NCBI GenBank assembly: GCA_947469635.1
Contig: CANIRG010000015.1
Coordinates: 1 to 33,071, forward strand
From: Rhodospirillales bacterium
Lineage (GTDB): Bacteria > Pseudomonadota > Alphaproteobacteria > Reyranellales > Reyranellaceae
Direction of reading: 5' to 3'
DNA length: 33,071 bases
The notes beneath the pieces are model-generated. The model was not told the origin of the DNA. It saw nothing but the letters and a program-made list of their open reading frames with translations, and did no database searches. This document shows, in pieces, positions 6,814-16,271 of the stretch. How positions within the stretch are numbered: the first letter of the stretch is position 1; each line of letters begins with the position of its first letter. The translations under genes and the position numbers were made by a program.

Positions 6814-6921
6814 CTCACCCTGAGGAGCGGTCCGCAGGATCGCGTCTCGAAGGGTGGGAACGAGCACCACGTTTGTTGCCCATCCTTCGAGACGCGCGCT
6901 ACGCGCGCTCCTCAGGATGAG
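6814..6921. repeat. Large imperfect inverted repeat (REP-like intergenic palindrome)
   Basis: The left arm 6814-6858 (CTCACCCTGAGGAGCGG...TCTCGAAGGGTGGG) pairs with the right arm 6879-6921 (CCCATCCTTCGAGACGC...CTCCTCAGGATGAG) across a 20-nt loop. The outer 15 and inner 16 positions pair with one mismatch each; the middle is looser. The core words CTTCGAGACGCGC and GCTCCTCA are, from memory, those of a dispersed palindromic element common in Bradyrhizobium-like genomes. It lies between a 3' end and a 5' end and could stop transcription or stabilise the upstream mRNA. Confidence 0.8.
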
Positions 6922-6954
6922 GTTGGGTCCGTGGAAAGGACAATCGCCTCAGCC

Positions 6955-8805
<1,851 letters not shown>

Positions 8806-8814
8806 AAATGAGCG

Positions 8815-9198
8815 CTACTGACAGCAGCCCATCACCGGCCCAGTGCCGGGCAGCGACAGCAGCATCTGGAACGGCACACTGTCGCCGCTCGGCATGATGC
8901 AGGCGGCGCGACGGACCCAGGCCACGATGTCGCCGCTGCCGTCGCGGCTCCTGCCGCGCCAATGCAGCACGGGCTGGCTCGTCCCGCCGATCACCGAGCG
9001 CTTGCCAGCAATGTCGGGACCGAGGGCCGCAATCTCGGGATTGGCTGCGTCGAGCTTGGCGCGGTCGCCGGCGAGCGTGAGGCTCCAGAACGGCTCCTGG
9101 CCGTTGCAGGTGAGCGTCGCGGGGAGCGATTGCGCCGCTGCCGGCAGAGCGACGGCCAGGGCAAGCGCGAGAGCGGCCAGGCAGCGTACAGGAAACAT
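8815..9198 (-). CDS. COG3650-like small secreted protein
   Basis: Encodes 127 residues. The signal peptide is MFPVRCLAALALALAVALPAAAQ with cleavage after AAAQ. The mature part opens with TCNGQEPFWSLTL (C31, EPFW 35-38), the recognisable signature of a family of short periplasmic or lipoprotein-like domains related to COG3650, and ends with C100 and a C-terminal C125-C126 pair. Molecular function unknown, presumed periplasmic. The start is ATG 9198, with GGGAG about 7 nt upstream; longer in-frame extension runs into parA and is rejected. It lies 17 nt after the ParA gene and is probably its co-transcribed third gene. Confidence 0.8.
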   Translation of the reverse strand: MFPVRCLAALALALAVALPAAAQSLPATLTCNGQEPFWSLTLAGDRAKLDAANPEIAALGPDIAGKRSVIGGTSQPVLHWRGRSRDGSGDIVAWVRRAACIMPSGDSVPFQMLLSLPGTGPVMGCCQ

Positions 9199-9215
9199 CG
9201 ACGGCTCCCTCACCT

Positions 9216-9977
9216 TCACGACTTCTCCTGTCCCACCACCTCGGCGGCCAGCGCGCGATAGTCGGCGGCGCCGCTGCTGCGCGGATCGTAGTCGAGGATG
9301 GATTGGCGGAACGACGGCGCTTCGGCGAGCTTGATGTTCTCGCGGATCTGGGTCGCGTACATCGAGCCGTCGAACTTGCGGCGCAGGCTGTCGACCACGT
9401 CGGCGGCATGGCGCGTGCGGCTGTCGACGCGGCAGGCGACGACGCCCGCCAACACGAGGTCGGGGTTCAGGCGGTCGCGTACCGTTCCCATCGTCTCGAT
9501 GAGATGGGCCACGCCCGCCAGCGCCAGCACGTGCGCCTCGACGGGCACCAGCAGCTCGCGCGCCGCAGTGAGGGCGTTCAGGGTGAGCACGCCTAGCGTC
9601 GGCGGCGTGTCGATCAGCACATAGTCCCACGCTGCCGAGGCCGATCCCTTGAGCTTGCGCTGCAGCGCCATCTCGGCGCCGACCTCGCGCGCGAGCGCCC
9701 GCTCCGCACCCTGCAGCGCGGGCGTCGCCGCTACCACGGAGACGCCTTCGACCGACGAGCCGCCCGTCACATCGCCCAGCATCGCGCCGTTGGTGAGAAA
9801 GTCATAGGCGCCGTGCCGGGCGCCGCCGGCCCCCAGCCAGTCGGTGCTGCTGCCCTGCGGATCGAGGTCGATGACCAGCACCTTGCGGCCGAGCTCGGCC
9901 AGGGCGGCGGCGAGATTGACCGTGGTCGTGGTCTTGGCGGCACCGCCCTTCTGGTTGGCGATCGCCAGGCACCTCAC
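9216..9977 (-). CDS. ParA/Soj-family ATPase (orphan)
   Basis: Encodes 253 residues. It has the deviant Walker A KGGAAKTT (K10, K15), VIDLDPQGSSTDWLG, YVLIDTPPTLG as Walker B, and the Soj-like end IRENIKLAEAPSF ... YDPRSSGAADY. ParA ATPases bind DNA non-specifically as ATP dimers and position chromosomes, plasmids or protein complexes. No parB or parS-like cluster is visible, so this is an orphan ParA that more likely positions a cellular cargo than partitions a replicon. The start is GTG 9977, which overlaps the stop of the DUF697 gene (GTGA) with a GGGAGAG ribosome site; coupling to the DUF697 membrane protein is therefore tight and may define its partner. Confidence 0.93.
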   Translation of the reverse strand: MRCLAIANQKGGAAKTTTTVNLAAALAELGRKVLVIDLDPQGSSTDWLGAGGARHGAYDFLTNGAMLGDVTGGSSVEGVSVVAATPALQGAERALAREVGAEMALQRKLKGSASAAWDYVLIDTPPTLGVLTLNALTAARELLVPVEAHVLALAGVAHLIETMGTVRDRLNPDLVLAGVVACRVDSRTRHAADVVDSLRRKFDGSMYATQIRENIKLAEAPSFRQSILDYDPRSSGAADYRALAAEVVGQEKS

Positions 9978-10591
9978 GGCGTCTCTCCCGATCGGGCGGC
10001 GGCGAAGTGCCGGGCGTAGTGGGCGCGCACCTTGGCGGGCTGGAAGTCGAGGAACGTGCCGCCGCTTTCGAAATGCTGGATGAAGACCTTGCCGGTGGCG
10101 TAGCAGGCGGCGGCCGCCATCGCGGGCAGCGTCAGCCAGCCGGCGATCGACCCAACAACCGGGATGCTGCGCAGAAGAAGGAAGGCCGGTCCCGCCACGG
10201 TGAAGGCACCGACGCCGCCCAGCAGCGAGCCCACCAGTGGCACCACCACCTTCGGCGGAAAGGGCTGGCGGTAGATCTTCGCGATCTCGCTCAGCATGCG
10301 CATGTTCACCGCCACCATGGCGGCGAAGTCGATCCAGGGCAGCGGTAACAGGCCGGCGGCGGTCGACCAGCCGAGATGGCGACGGACCACCGCCATGGCC
10401 TGCCGTTCGGTCTCCGAGGGCGACAGGTCGACGACCGGCGAGACGGGCACGATCGCGGTGGAGGGGATGGCGGCCGGTACCGTCGACGCCGACGGTTGGG
10501 CCGACGCCAACGGCTCAGCCACGACGCGCCTGGCTGCGTCGGGGTTCACCGTCTCCAGCGGATCGTGGGCAATCGTGCGGCGTCGGGCCAT
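9974..10591 (-). CDS. DUF697 (YcjF-like) membrane protein
   Basis: Encodes 205 residues. A disordered Pro/Ala/Ser-rich N-terminal region (to about residue 58) precedes a DUF697 core: helix ERQAMAVVRRHLGWSTAAGLLPLPWIDFAAMVAVNMRMLSEIAK-type sequence, then membrane segments around residues 115-140 and 143-167. A short C-terminal part (FESGGTFLDFQPAKVRAHY) is soluble. Such proteins sit in the inner membrane, often beside GTPases; function unknown. I use ATG 10591 (MARRRTIAHD); GTG 10597 is two codons upstream in frame. Its stop overlaps the ParA start, suggesting the pair works together, for example as a membrane anchor for the ATPase (inference). Confidence 0.85.
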   Translation of the reverse strand: MARRRTIAHDPLETVNPDAARRVVAEPLASAQPSASTVPAAIPSTAIVPVSPVVDLSPSETERQAMAVVRRHLGWSTAAGLLPLPWIDFAAMVAVNMRMLSEIAKIYRQPFPPKVVVPLVGSLLGGVGAFTVAGPAFLLLRSIPVVGSIAGWLTLPAMAAAACYATGKVFIQHFESGGTFLDFQPAKVRAHYARHFAAARSGETP

Positions 10592-10627
10592 GGCCACCGG
10601 TGTGCAGGGGCCCCGACTCTACGCTCC

Positions 10628-10655
10628 TTGGCGAGGCCTGCCAAAAAAGGCCTCG
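10628..10655. other. Inverted repeat after the HyuB gene, possible weak terminator
   Basis: CGAGGCC at 10632-10638 pairs with GGCCTCG at 10649-10655, with a run of six A (plus strand) inside the loop. An alternative smaller stem (TTGGC/GCCAA) overlaps it. It lies 9 nt beyond the HyuB stop on the minus strand. The T-run of the minus-strand transcript is in the loop rather than after the stem, so this is not a standard intrinsic terminator. Confidence 0.35.
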
Positions 10656-10663
10656 GGATATCT

Positions 10664-12406
10664 TTATTCGGCAGCGACCTTCATGCGGAGCTTCGCCGTC
10701 TCCGCCTCGTCGACCGCGAGGTCGGCCGTCAGCGCCACGCCATAGGAATTGCGCGCCGCATCCACCGACACCAGCCCGAGCGACACGTCCTCGGCCACCT
10801 TGGCTGCCGCGCGCTTGTGCGGATCGCCGTAGCCGCCGCCGCCCGGCATCCGGACCAGCAGGCGGTCACCGACCGGGACGGTGGAGTGCGCCTTGGGTGG
10901 CAGGCTCTTGCCGGACTGGAGCTCGATGGCGCCGGCCGCGCCCGGCTGGCCGCCCAGCCGCCCGCGCGCCGGAAAGACGACACGGTCGAAGGTCGGCGAG
11001 ATGCCGAACGGCATGTTCTCGGCGCTCTCGATCTCCATCACCTGGCCCAGGCCGCCGCGATGCTCGCCGGCGCCGCCGGAATCGGTGCGGTATTCCTTGC
11101 TCCAGATCACCAGCGGCGCCAGCGTCTCGGTGATCTCGACCGGGACGTTCTTCACGCCCGAGGGGAAGGCCGTGGCCGAGAGCCCGTCGGAGCGCGGCCG
11201 CGCGCCGGTGCCGCCGGAATGGAACGACATGACGTTGTAGGCCGTGGCCTTGGCCATCTGCTCCGAGGTGAGCTCGGCGCGGCCGAGGCCGCCCATCAGG
11301 CGCAGGTTCCACAGGCACGAGGTGCCCTCGGCTGGCACGCCGTCGGGCAGCGCCTGGATCAGGCAGCCGAACATCACGTCGGGCAGCATGTGGCCGATGG
11401 TGGAGCGCGCGGCCACCGGCGCCGGATGCTTGGCGTTCAGGATGCAGCCCTCGGGCGCCGTGGTGCGGATGGTGGCGAGCGAGGCGTAGTTGTTGGGCAC
11501 CTTGGGCGCCACGATGCACTTGATGCCGAAGCTGGTGTAGGCCTCGGTGTAGCAGAGCGGCACGTTCAGCCCGAGCGACACCATCCCCGGCGAGCCGGTG
11601 TAGTCGACGTCGATGCCGTCCGGCCCGATGGTGAGCGCGGCCTTCAGCGTCATCGGCTTGCCGTTCACACCGTCGACGGTCATCTCGTTGCGATAGGTGC
11701 CGGGCCGGAGCTTGCCAATGGCGGCGAGGCTCGCTGCCCGCGAATGGTCGAGGATGTGCTTGCCGAGGTCGTCGATATGCTCGAGCCCGAACTCCTCCAT
11801 CATGTCGATCAGGCGACGGCCACCGATCTCGTTGCTCGAGATCAGCGAATAGATGTCACCGATCACCTGGATGGGCTCGCGCACGTTGGCGGCGATGAGA
11901 TCGACCAGCCACTGGTTGATCTTGCCGCGATCGACGATCTTGGTGATGGGGATATAGAGCCCCTCCTCGTAGACCTGGTTGGCGGCGCCGACGATCCCGC
12001 GCCCGCCGATATCGACGACATGCAGCGTGTCGGCGAACATGCCGACGGCCTGGCCGCGCCGGAAGGTCGGCGTCACGATCACGATGTCGTTCAGATGGCC
12101 GGTGCCCTGCCAGGGATCGTTCAGGATGAAGACGTCGCCCTCGGCCATGTCCTTGAGCGGGATCTTGTTCAGCACATGGCCCACGCTCATCGCCATCGAG
12201 TTCACATGGCCCGGCGTGCCGGTCACGGCCTGGGCCAGCATGCGGCCCTGCGTGTCGTAGACGCCGGCCGAGAGATCGCCGGCCTCGCGTGTCGGCGTGC
12301 CGAAAGCGGTGCGGACGAGGGTCTGCGCCTGCTCCTCGACGACGGAGATCAGGCGGTCCCACATCACCTGGTAGGCGATGAGGCTGAGCGGATGATTGCT
12401 TTTCAT
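10664..12406 (-). CDS. hyuB: Hydantoinase B / oxoprolinase family protein (HyuB)
   Basis: Encodes 580 residues, the usual size of HyuB. Family features include the N-terminal LIAYQVMWDRLISVVEEQ, DVFILNDPWQGTGHLND, CNLR-like LWNLRLMGG and the C-terminal glycine motif RMPGGGGYGDPHKR. HyuB normally works with HyuA as an ATP-dependent N-methylhydantoinase or related cyclic-amide hydrolase (also acetone/acetophenone carboxylase relatives). No hyuA is present on either side here, which is unusual. ATG 12406 is preceded by AGGAG; the longer frame back to 12865 runs through the ATPase gene and is rejected. It lies 32 nt after the ABC ATPase gene on the same strand, so it is very likely the last gene of the importer operon and may act on the imported compound. 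Confidence 0.9.
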   Translation of the reverse strand: MKSNHPLSLIAYQVMWDRLISVVEEQAQTLVRTAFGTPTREAGDLSAGVYDTQGRMLAQAVTGTPGHVNSMAMSVGHVLNKIPLKDMAEGDVFILNDPWQGTGHLNDIVIVTPTFRRGQAVGMFADTLHVVDIGGRGIVGAANQVYEEGLYIPITKIVDRGKINQWLVDLIAANVREPIQVIGDIYSLISSNEIGGRRLIDMMEEFGLEHIDDLGKHILDHSRAASLAAIGKLRPGTYRNEMTVDGVNGKPMTLKAALTIGPDGIDVDYTGSPGMVSLGLNVPLCYTEAYTSFGIKCIVAPKVPNNYASLATIRTTAPEGCILNAKHPAPVAARSTIGHMLPDVMFGCLIQALPDGVPAEGTSCLWNLRLMGGLGRAELTSEQMAKATAYNVMSFHSGGTGARPRSDGLSATAFPSGVKNVPVEITETLAPLVIWSKEYRTDSGGAGEHRGGLGQVMEIESAENMPFGISPTFDRVVFPARGRLGGQPGAAGAIELQSGKSLPPKAHSTVPVGDRLLVRMPGGGGYGDPHKRAAAKVAEDVSLGLVSVDAARNSYGVALTADLAVDEAETAKLRMKVAAE

Positions 12407-12438
12407 GGATCGGTCTCCTGACGCGACTTTACACTCAA

Positions 12439-13374
12439 TCAGGCGAAGTGGCAGGCTGCATGATGCCCTTCGCCGACCGGCCGCAACAGCGGCTCCTCGA
12501 CGCGGCAGCGCTCGGTCGCCGCCGGGCAGCGGGCATTGAAGCGGCAGCCGGCCGACAGGTCGGTCGTGAGCTCGCCCTTGATCGGCGGCGCCGCGCGCTT
12601 GTGCGTCGGATCGGCTGACGGAACGGCCGCGAACAGCGCCTTGGTGTAGGGGTGCCGCGGGTCGCGCCACAGGGTGGCGTGCGAGGCGCTTTCGACGATG
12701 CGGCCCAGATACATCACCAGCACGCGGTCGGCGAAGTAACGCACCACCGACAGGTCGTGGGAGATGAAGAGGTAGGAGAGGCCGAGGTCGCGCTTGAGAT
12801 CGACCAGCAGGTTGAGGATCTGCGCCTGGATCGAGACGTCGAGCGCCGAAACAGGCTCGTCGCACACGATCAGCGCCGGCTGCAACACCAGGGCGCGGGC
12901 GATGCCGATCCGCTGGCGCTGGCCGCCGGAGAATTCGTGCGGGTAGCGATCGAGCGCATCGGCCGGCAAGCCGACGCGGGCCACGATCTCCTGCAGCCGG
13001 CGGGCACGCTCCCCCCTGTCGCCCTGGCCGTGCACCTTGAGCGCCGTATCGAGCACGGTCCGGATGGTCTGGCGCGGGTTGAGGCTGCCGAACGGGTCCT
13101 GGAAGATCATCTGCATCCGGCGACGATGCGGCGCCATCGCACGGGCGCCGAGATGCGTGATGTCGGCACCATCGAGCCGGATCTCGCCCTCGGCCGAGGG
13201 CACCAGCCGCAGGATGGTCTTGCCCAGGGTCGACTTGCCGCAGCCCGATTCGCCCACCAGCCCCACGGTCTCGCCGCGCTCCACGTCGAACGACACACCG
13301 TCGACCGCGCGCAGCACCTGCTTGCCCACGCCATAGCGCGTATGGACGTCGCGCACCGAGAGCAGCGCGGTCAT
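12439..13374 (-). CDS. Peptide-type ABC importer ATPase, OppF/DppF-like (operon 1)
   Basis: Encodes 311 residues. Walker [10 protein letters not shown] at residues 41-49, the Q-loop MIFQDPFGSLNPRQ, signature HEFSGGQRQRIGIARAL, Walker B LIVCDEPVSALD, the switch His in FISHDLS, and a C-terminal oligopeptide-transporter domain with cysteines (CRFNARCPAATERCRV), which in this family can bind an Fe-S cluster. It energises import together with the DppD-like partner. The start ATG 13374 overlaps the stop of the DppD-like gene (ATGA); longer in-frame starts inside that gene are rejected. The HyuB gene follows 32 nt downstream. Confidence 0.95.
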   Translation of the reverse strand: MTALLSVRDVHTRYGVGKQVLRAVDGVSFDVERGETVGLVGESGCGKSTLGKTILRLVPSAEGEIRLDGADITHLGARAMAPHRRRMQMIFQDPFGSLNPRQTIRTVLDTALKVHGQGDRGERARRLQEIVARVGLPADALDRYPHEFSGGQRQRIGIARALVLQPALIVCDEPVSALDVSIQAQILNLLVDLKRDLGLSYLFISHDLSVVRYFADRVLVMYLGRIVESASHATLWRDPRHPYTKALFAAVPSADPTHKRAAPPIKGELTTDLSAGCRFNARCPAATERCRVEEPLLRPVGEGHHAACHFA

Positions 13375-14324
13375 ATCACCACCGGACAGGCGACGGCGCG
13401 CTCGCCCTGGGCGATGAGCGGCGGCACGGCGAGGCGACAGCCGGGGACGACGAGGGGACAGCGCGGGGCAAAGGCGCAGCCGGCTTCGCCCGCGGCCGAT
13501 CCGACGCTGCCGGGAATCTCGCTGAGGCGATTGAGAGAGTAATGCTCGTCGGCGCCGACATCGACGCGCGCGCCCAGAAGGCCGCGCGAATAGGGATGCA
13601 TCGGCCGGGTGAAGAACGCGCCGATCGCCGCCTGCTCGACGATGCGGCCGGCGTACATCACACAAATACGATCCGCCCATTGCGCCACGACGCCGAGATC
13701 GTGGGTGATCAGCAGCACCGCCATGCCGAGGCGGCGGCGCAGGTCGTCGAGCAGGTCGAGCACCTGCGACTGGGTCGTGACGTCGAGCGCCGTGGTCGGC
13801 TCGTCGGCAATCAGCAGCTTCGGCCCGCAGGCCACGGCCATGGCGATCATCACCCGCTGGCGCATGCCGCCGGACAGATTGTGCGGATAGTCGTCGATGC
13901 GGCGCGCCGCATCGGGGATGCGCACCAGCTCCAGCAGCTCGACGACGCGAGCGCGGGCGGCCTTGCGCGTCACCCGCTCGTGCCGGCGGATCACCTCGGC
14001 GATCTGCGCCCCGATCGAGAGCACGGGATTGAGGCTCGTCATCGGCTCCTGCTGGATGAGCGAGATCTGCTTGCCGCGGATCTCGCGCATCGCGGCGGGC
14101 GTCATCGCCAGCAGGTCGATGCCGTCGAACAGGATGCGGCCAGCGGTGACGCGCGCATTGGGCGCCAGCAGGCGCATGACCGAGAAGGCCGTCACCGACT
14201 TGCCGCAGCCCGATTCGCCCACCAGCGCCAGCGTCTCGCCCGGCGCGATGGCGAAGCTCGCCTCGCGCACGGCGATGTTGCCGGGGAAAGCGACCGTCAG
14301 CCCTTCGACGGCGAGCAGGCTCAT
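13371..14324 (-). CDS. Peptide-type ABC importer ATPase, OppD/DppD-like (operon 1)
   Basis: Encodes 317 residues. Walker [10 protein letters not shown] at residues 36-44, Q-loop [13 protein letters not shown], signature [16 protein letters not shown], Walker [14 protein letters not shown], switch LITHDLGVV, and the C-terminal oligopeptide-binding extension with [12 protein letters not shown]. It forms the ATPase heterodimer with the next gene's product. Start and stop overlap both neighbours by 4 nt (ATGA), so permease, DppD and DppF are translated as a coupled unit. Confidence 0.95.
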   Translation of the reverse strand: MSLLAVEGLTVAFPGNIAVREASFAIAPGETLALVGESGCGKSVTAFSVMRLLAPNARVTAGRILFDGIDLLAMTPAAMREIRGKQISLIQQEPMTSLNPVLSIGAQIAEVIRRHERVTRKAARARVVELLELVRIPDAARRIDDYPHNLSGGMRQRVMIAMAVACGPKLLIADEPTTALDVTTQSQVLDLLDDLRRRLGMAVLLITHDLGVVAQWADRICVMYAGRIVEQAAIGAFFTRPMHPYSRGLLGARVDVGADEHYSLNRLSEIPGSVGSAAGEAGCAFAPRCPLVVPGCRLAVPPLIAQGERAVACPVVI

Positions 14325-15208
14325 GCGTCGTCCGAGCGTGGATTGAGGATCTCGTTCAGCCCGTCGCCCACCAGGTTGAGCGAGAGCACGGCGGCGGCGA
14401 TGGCCGCGCCCGGCAGGGCGGTCAGGAACCAGGCGCTCCGCAGCTGGTCGCGGCCGTCACCGATCATGCCACCCCAGCTGATGACGTTGGGGTCGCGCAT
14501 GTTGAGGAACGACAGGCCAGCCTCGGTCAGGATGGCGTTGGCGATCATCACCGACGCCGCCACGATCACCGGCGGCAGGGCGTTGGGCAGGATCTCCTGC
14601 ACGATGATGCGGGTGCTGGAGTAGCCCAGGCTGCGCGCGGCCATGACGAAGTCCGATTCGCGGAGAGAGCGGAACTGGGCGCGTACCAGCCTCGCCACGG
14701 TGGGCCACGAGGCGAGGCCGATGGCCAGCGCGATGGTGGAGAGCGAGGGCTCGCGGATCGCCACGATCACGATCACCAGCAGGAAGGTGGGCGTGGTCTG
14801 GAACAGCTCGACCAGCCGCATCAGCAGCGTGTCGATCCAGCCGCCGAAATAGCCGGCCGCCGAGCCTACCACCATGCCGATGGCGAGGCCGATGGCGGCC
14901 GAGGCGACGCCCACCATCAACGAGGCGCGTGTGCCGTAGACGAGCTGGGCCAGCACGTCGCGTCCCAGCGAATCGCTGCCCAGCAGGTAGGCAGGGTCGT
15001 CGCCCGGCCACAGCAGCGGTTGCGCCACCATGTCCTGCGGATCGGTGGGAAAAAGCCAGCCCGCCAGCAGCGCGATCGCCACGAAGAAGGACAGGATCGA
15101 GAGGCCGGCGAGGAAGGTGGGGTTGCGCAGGAAGGCGCGCAGGCGGCGGCCCTTTCGAGACGCCGCGCGGCTGCCGACGTCGACGAGCTTGTCGGCCTGC
15201 ACGCTCAC
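14321..15208 (-). CDS. Peptide-type ABC importer permease, DppC-like (operon 1)
   Basis: Encodes 295 residues of inner-membrane permease. A cytoplasmic basic N-terminus precedes a first membrane segment (NPTFLAGLSILSFFVAIALL), the DppC-typical periplasmic DPQDM/LLGSDSLGRDVLAQLVYG region, and the remaining membrane helices. The EAA coupling loop reads RSLGYSSTRIIVQEILPNAL. The start is GTG 15208 (GTGAGCGTG), 1 nt after the stop of the DppB-like gene; another GTG lies two codons downstream. It pairs with DppB to form the channel. Confidence 0.93.
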   Translation of the reverse strand: MSVQADKLVDVGSRAASRKGRRLRAFLRNPTFLAGLSILSFFVAIALLAGWLFPTDPQDMVAQPLLWPGDDPAYLLGSDSLGRDVLAQLVYGTRASLMVGVASAAIGLAIGMVVGSAAGYFGGWIDTLLMRLVELFQTTPTFLLVIVIVAIREPSLSTIALAIGLASWPTVARLVRAQFRSLRESDFVMAARSLGYSSTRIIVQEILPNALPPVIVAASVMIANAILTEAGLSFLNMRDPNVISWGGMIGDGRDQLRSAWFLTALPGAAIAAAVLSLNLVGDGLNEILNPRSDDA

Positions 15209-15209
15209 C

Positions 15210-16196
15210 TCAGGTCTCGCCGATGCGCGGGTCGAGCCAGGCGTGCAGCAGGTCGATCACCACGTTGGCCGCGATCACCAGCAGCGACGACAGCAACAGC
15301 ACGCCCAGCAGCACCGCAAAGTCTCGCGCCAGCACGGCTTCGAGCGCGAGCCGGCCCATGCCCGGCCAGCCGAACAACGTTTCCACCACCACGGCGCCGC
15401 CCAGCAGGTTGCCGAGATGCATGCCCGCCACCGTGGTCACGGGGATGAGAGCATTGCGCAGGGCATGGCGGAGCTGGATGAAGAAGGGATGCAGCCCCTT
15501 GGCCTGGGCGGTGCGCATGAAATCCTGGCGCTGCACCTCCAGCATCGAGGCGCGCACCAGGCGGGAATAGACCGCGACGAAGAAGGAGGCGAGCGCCAGC
15601 GCCGGCAGCACGAGATGAACGGCGCGGTCGGCGATCATGGCGAGGCCGGTGTAGTTGGCGCCGACCGTCATGTTGCTGTCGTTGGGCAGCCAGCCCAGCT
15701 TGACCGAGAACAGCACGATCGCCATCAGCCCGACCCAGAAGCCCGGCATGGAATAGAGCAGCAGCACGACGACCGAGAGCAGACGGTCGGGCCACTTGCC
15801 CGCCCAGGCCGCCATCACCGAGCCCATGACGATGCCCATCAGCAGGGCGAGCGACAGGGCCGTGGCCATCAGCAGCACCGTGTTGGGCAGGCGCGTCATG
15901 ATGATGTCGAGCACCGAGGCGTTGAAGCGCGCCGAATGGCCGAGGTCGAGCTGCACGAGATGGCTGAGGAAATTGCCGAGCTGGGTGATGATCGGCTGGT
16001 CGAGCCCAAAGCGCTCGCGCAGCATCGCCATGGTCTCGGCGGTGGCCGCACCGGCCTCGATCGCGATCACGTCGGCGGCGTCGCCGGGCATCAGCTGCAG
16101 GAACAGGAAATCGAGCACGATGATGCCCAGCACCGTGGGCCCGGCATGCAGCGCCGTGCGCTTGAGCGTCGCCGCGATCCGGCGGCCCATCCTCAT
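15210..16196 (-). CDS. Peptide-type ABC importer permease, DppB-like (operon 1)
   Basis: Encodes 328 residues. An N-terminal membrane segment (GPTVLGIIVLDFLFLQLMPGD) is followed by the family's periplasmic loop (LRERFGLDQPIITQLGNFL), then five further helices and an EAA loop, RTAQAKGLHPFFIQLRHAL. The start ATG 16196 lies one base from the base of a perfect 22-bp hairpin, and the only good ribosome site (GGAGG) is inside that hairpin. The ATG two codons further in is an alternative start. Initiation here is likely weaker than for the binding-protein gene, as expected for the lower stoichiometry of permease. Confidence 0.93.
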   Translation of the reverse strand: MRMGRRIAATLKRTALHAGPTVLGIIVLDFLFLQLMPGDAADVIAIEAGAATAETMAMLRERFGLDQPIITQLGNFLSHLVQLDLGHSARFNASVLDIIMTRLPNTVLLMATALSLALLMGIVMGSVMAAWAGKWPDRLLSVVVLLLYSMPGFWVGLMAIVLFSVKLGWLPNDSNMTVGANYTGLAMIADRAVHLVLPALALASFFVAVYSRLVRASMLEVQRQDFMRTAQAKGLHPFFIQLRHALRNALIPVTTVAGMHLGNLLGGAVVVETLFGWPGMGRLALEAVLARDFAVLLGVLLLSSLLVIAANVVIDLLHAWLDPRIGET

Positions 16197-16197
16197 T

Positions 16198-16256
16198 GGA
16201 CCGCGGGCCTCCAGGCCCGCCTCATGATCATGAACGGGCCTGGAGGCCCGCGGTCC
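16198..16256. repeat. Perfect 22-bp hairpin between binding-protein and permease genes (operon 1)
   Basis: GGACCGCGGGCCTCCAGGCCCG at 16198-16219 is the exact reverse complement of 16235-16256 (22 bp) across a 15-nt loop that itself contains the palindrome TCATGATCATGA. On the minus strand it starts 15 nt after the binding-protein stop and ends 1 nt before the permease ATG, and it contains the GGAGG ribosome site. No T tract follows. Likely roles are mRNA 3'-end protection of the binding-protein message and repression of permease translation. Confidence 0.85.
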
Positions 16257-16271
16257 GGTTCGAGCTGAAGG

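Noticed and set aside
9216-9977. ParA gene as evidence of a plasmid or integrated plasmid partition locus
   Set aside because: No parB, parS-like repeats, rep gene or integrase in the surroundings; coupling is to a DUF697 gene.
10376-12421. Open frame of 681 codons on the plus strand, antisense to HyuB
   Set aside because: Product is a His/Arg/Asp/Gly-rich composition typical of the antisense frame of a GC-rich gene; the minus strand has full HyuB motifs and a ribosome site.
10664-12865. HyuB read as a 733-residue protein with an upstream extension
   Set aside because: The extra part lies inside the ABC ATPase gene in another frame; ATG 12406 has AGGAG and the family N-terminus.
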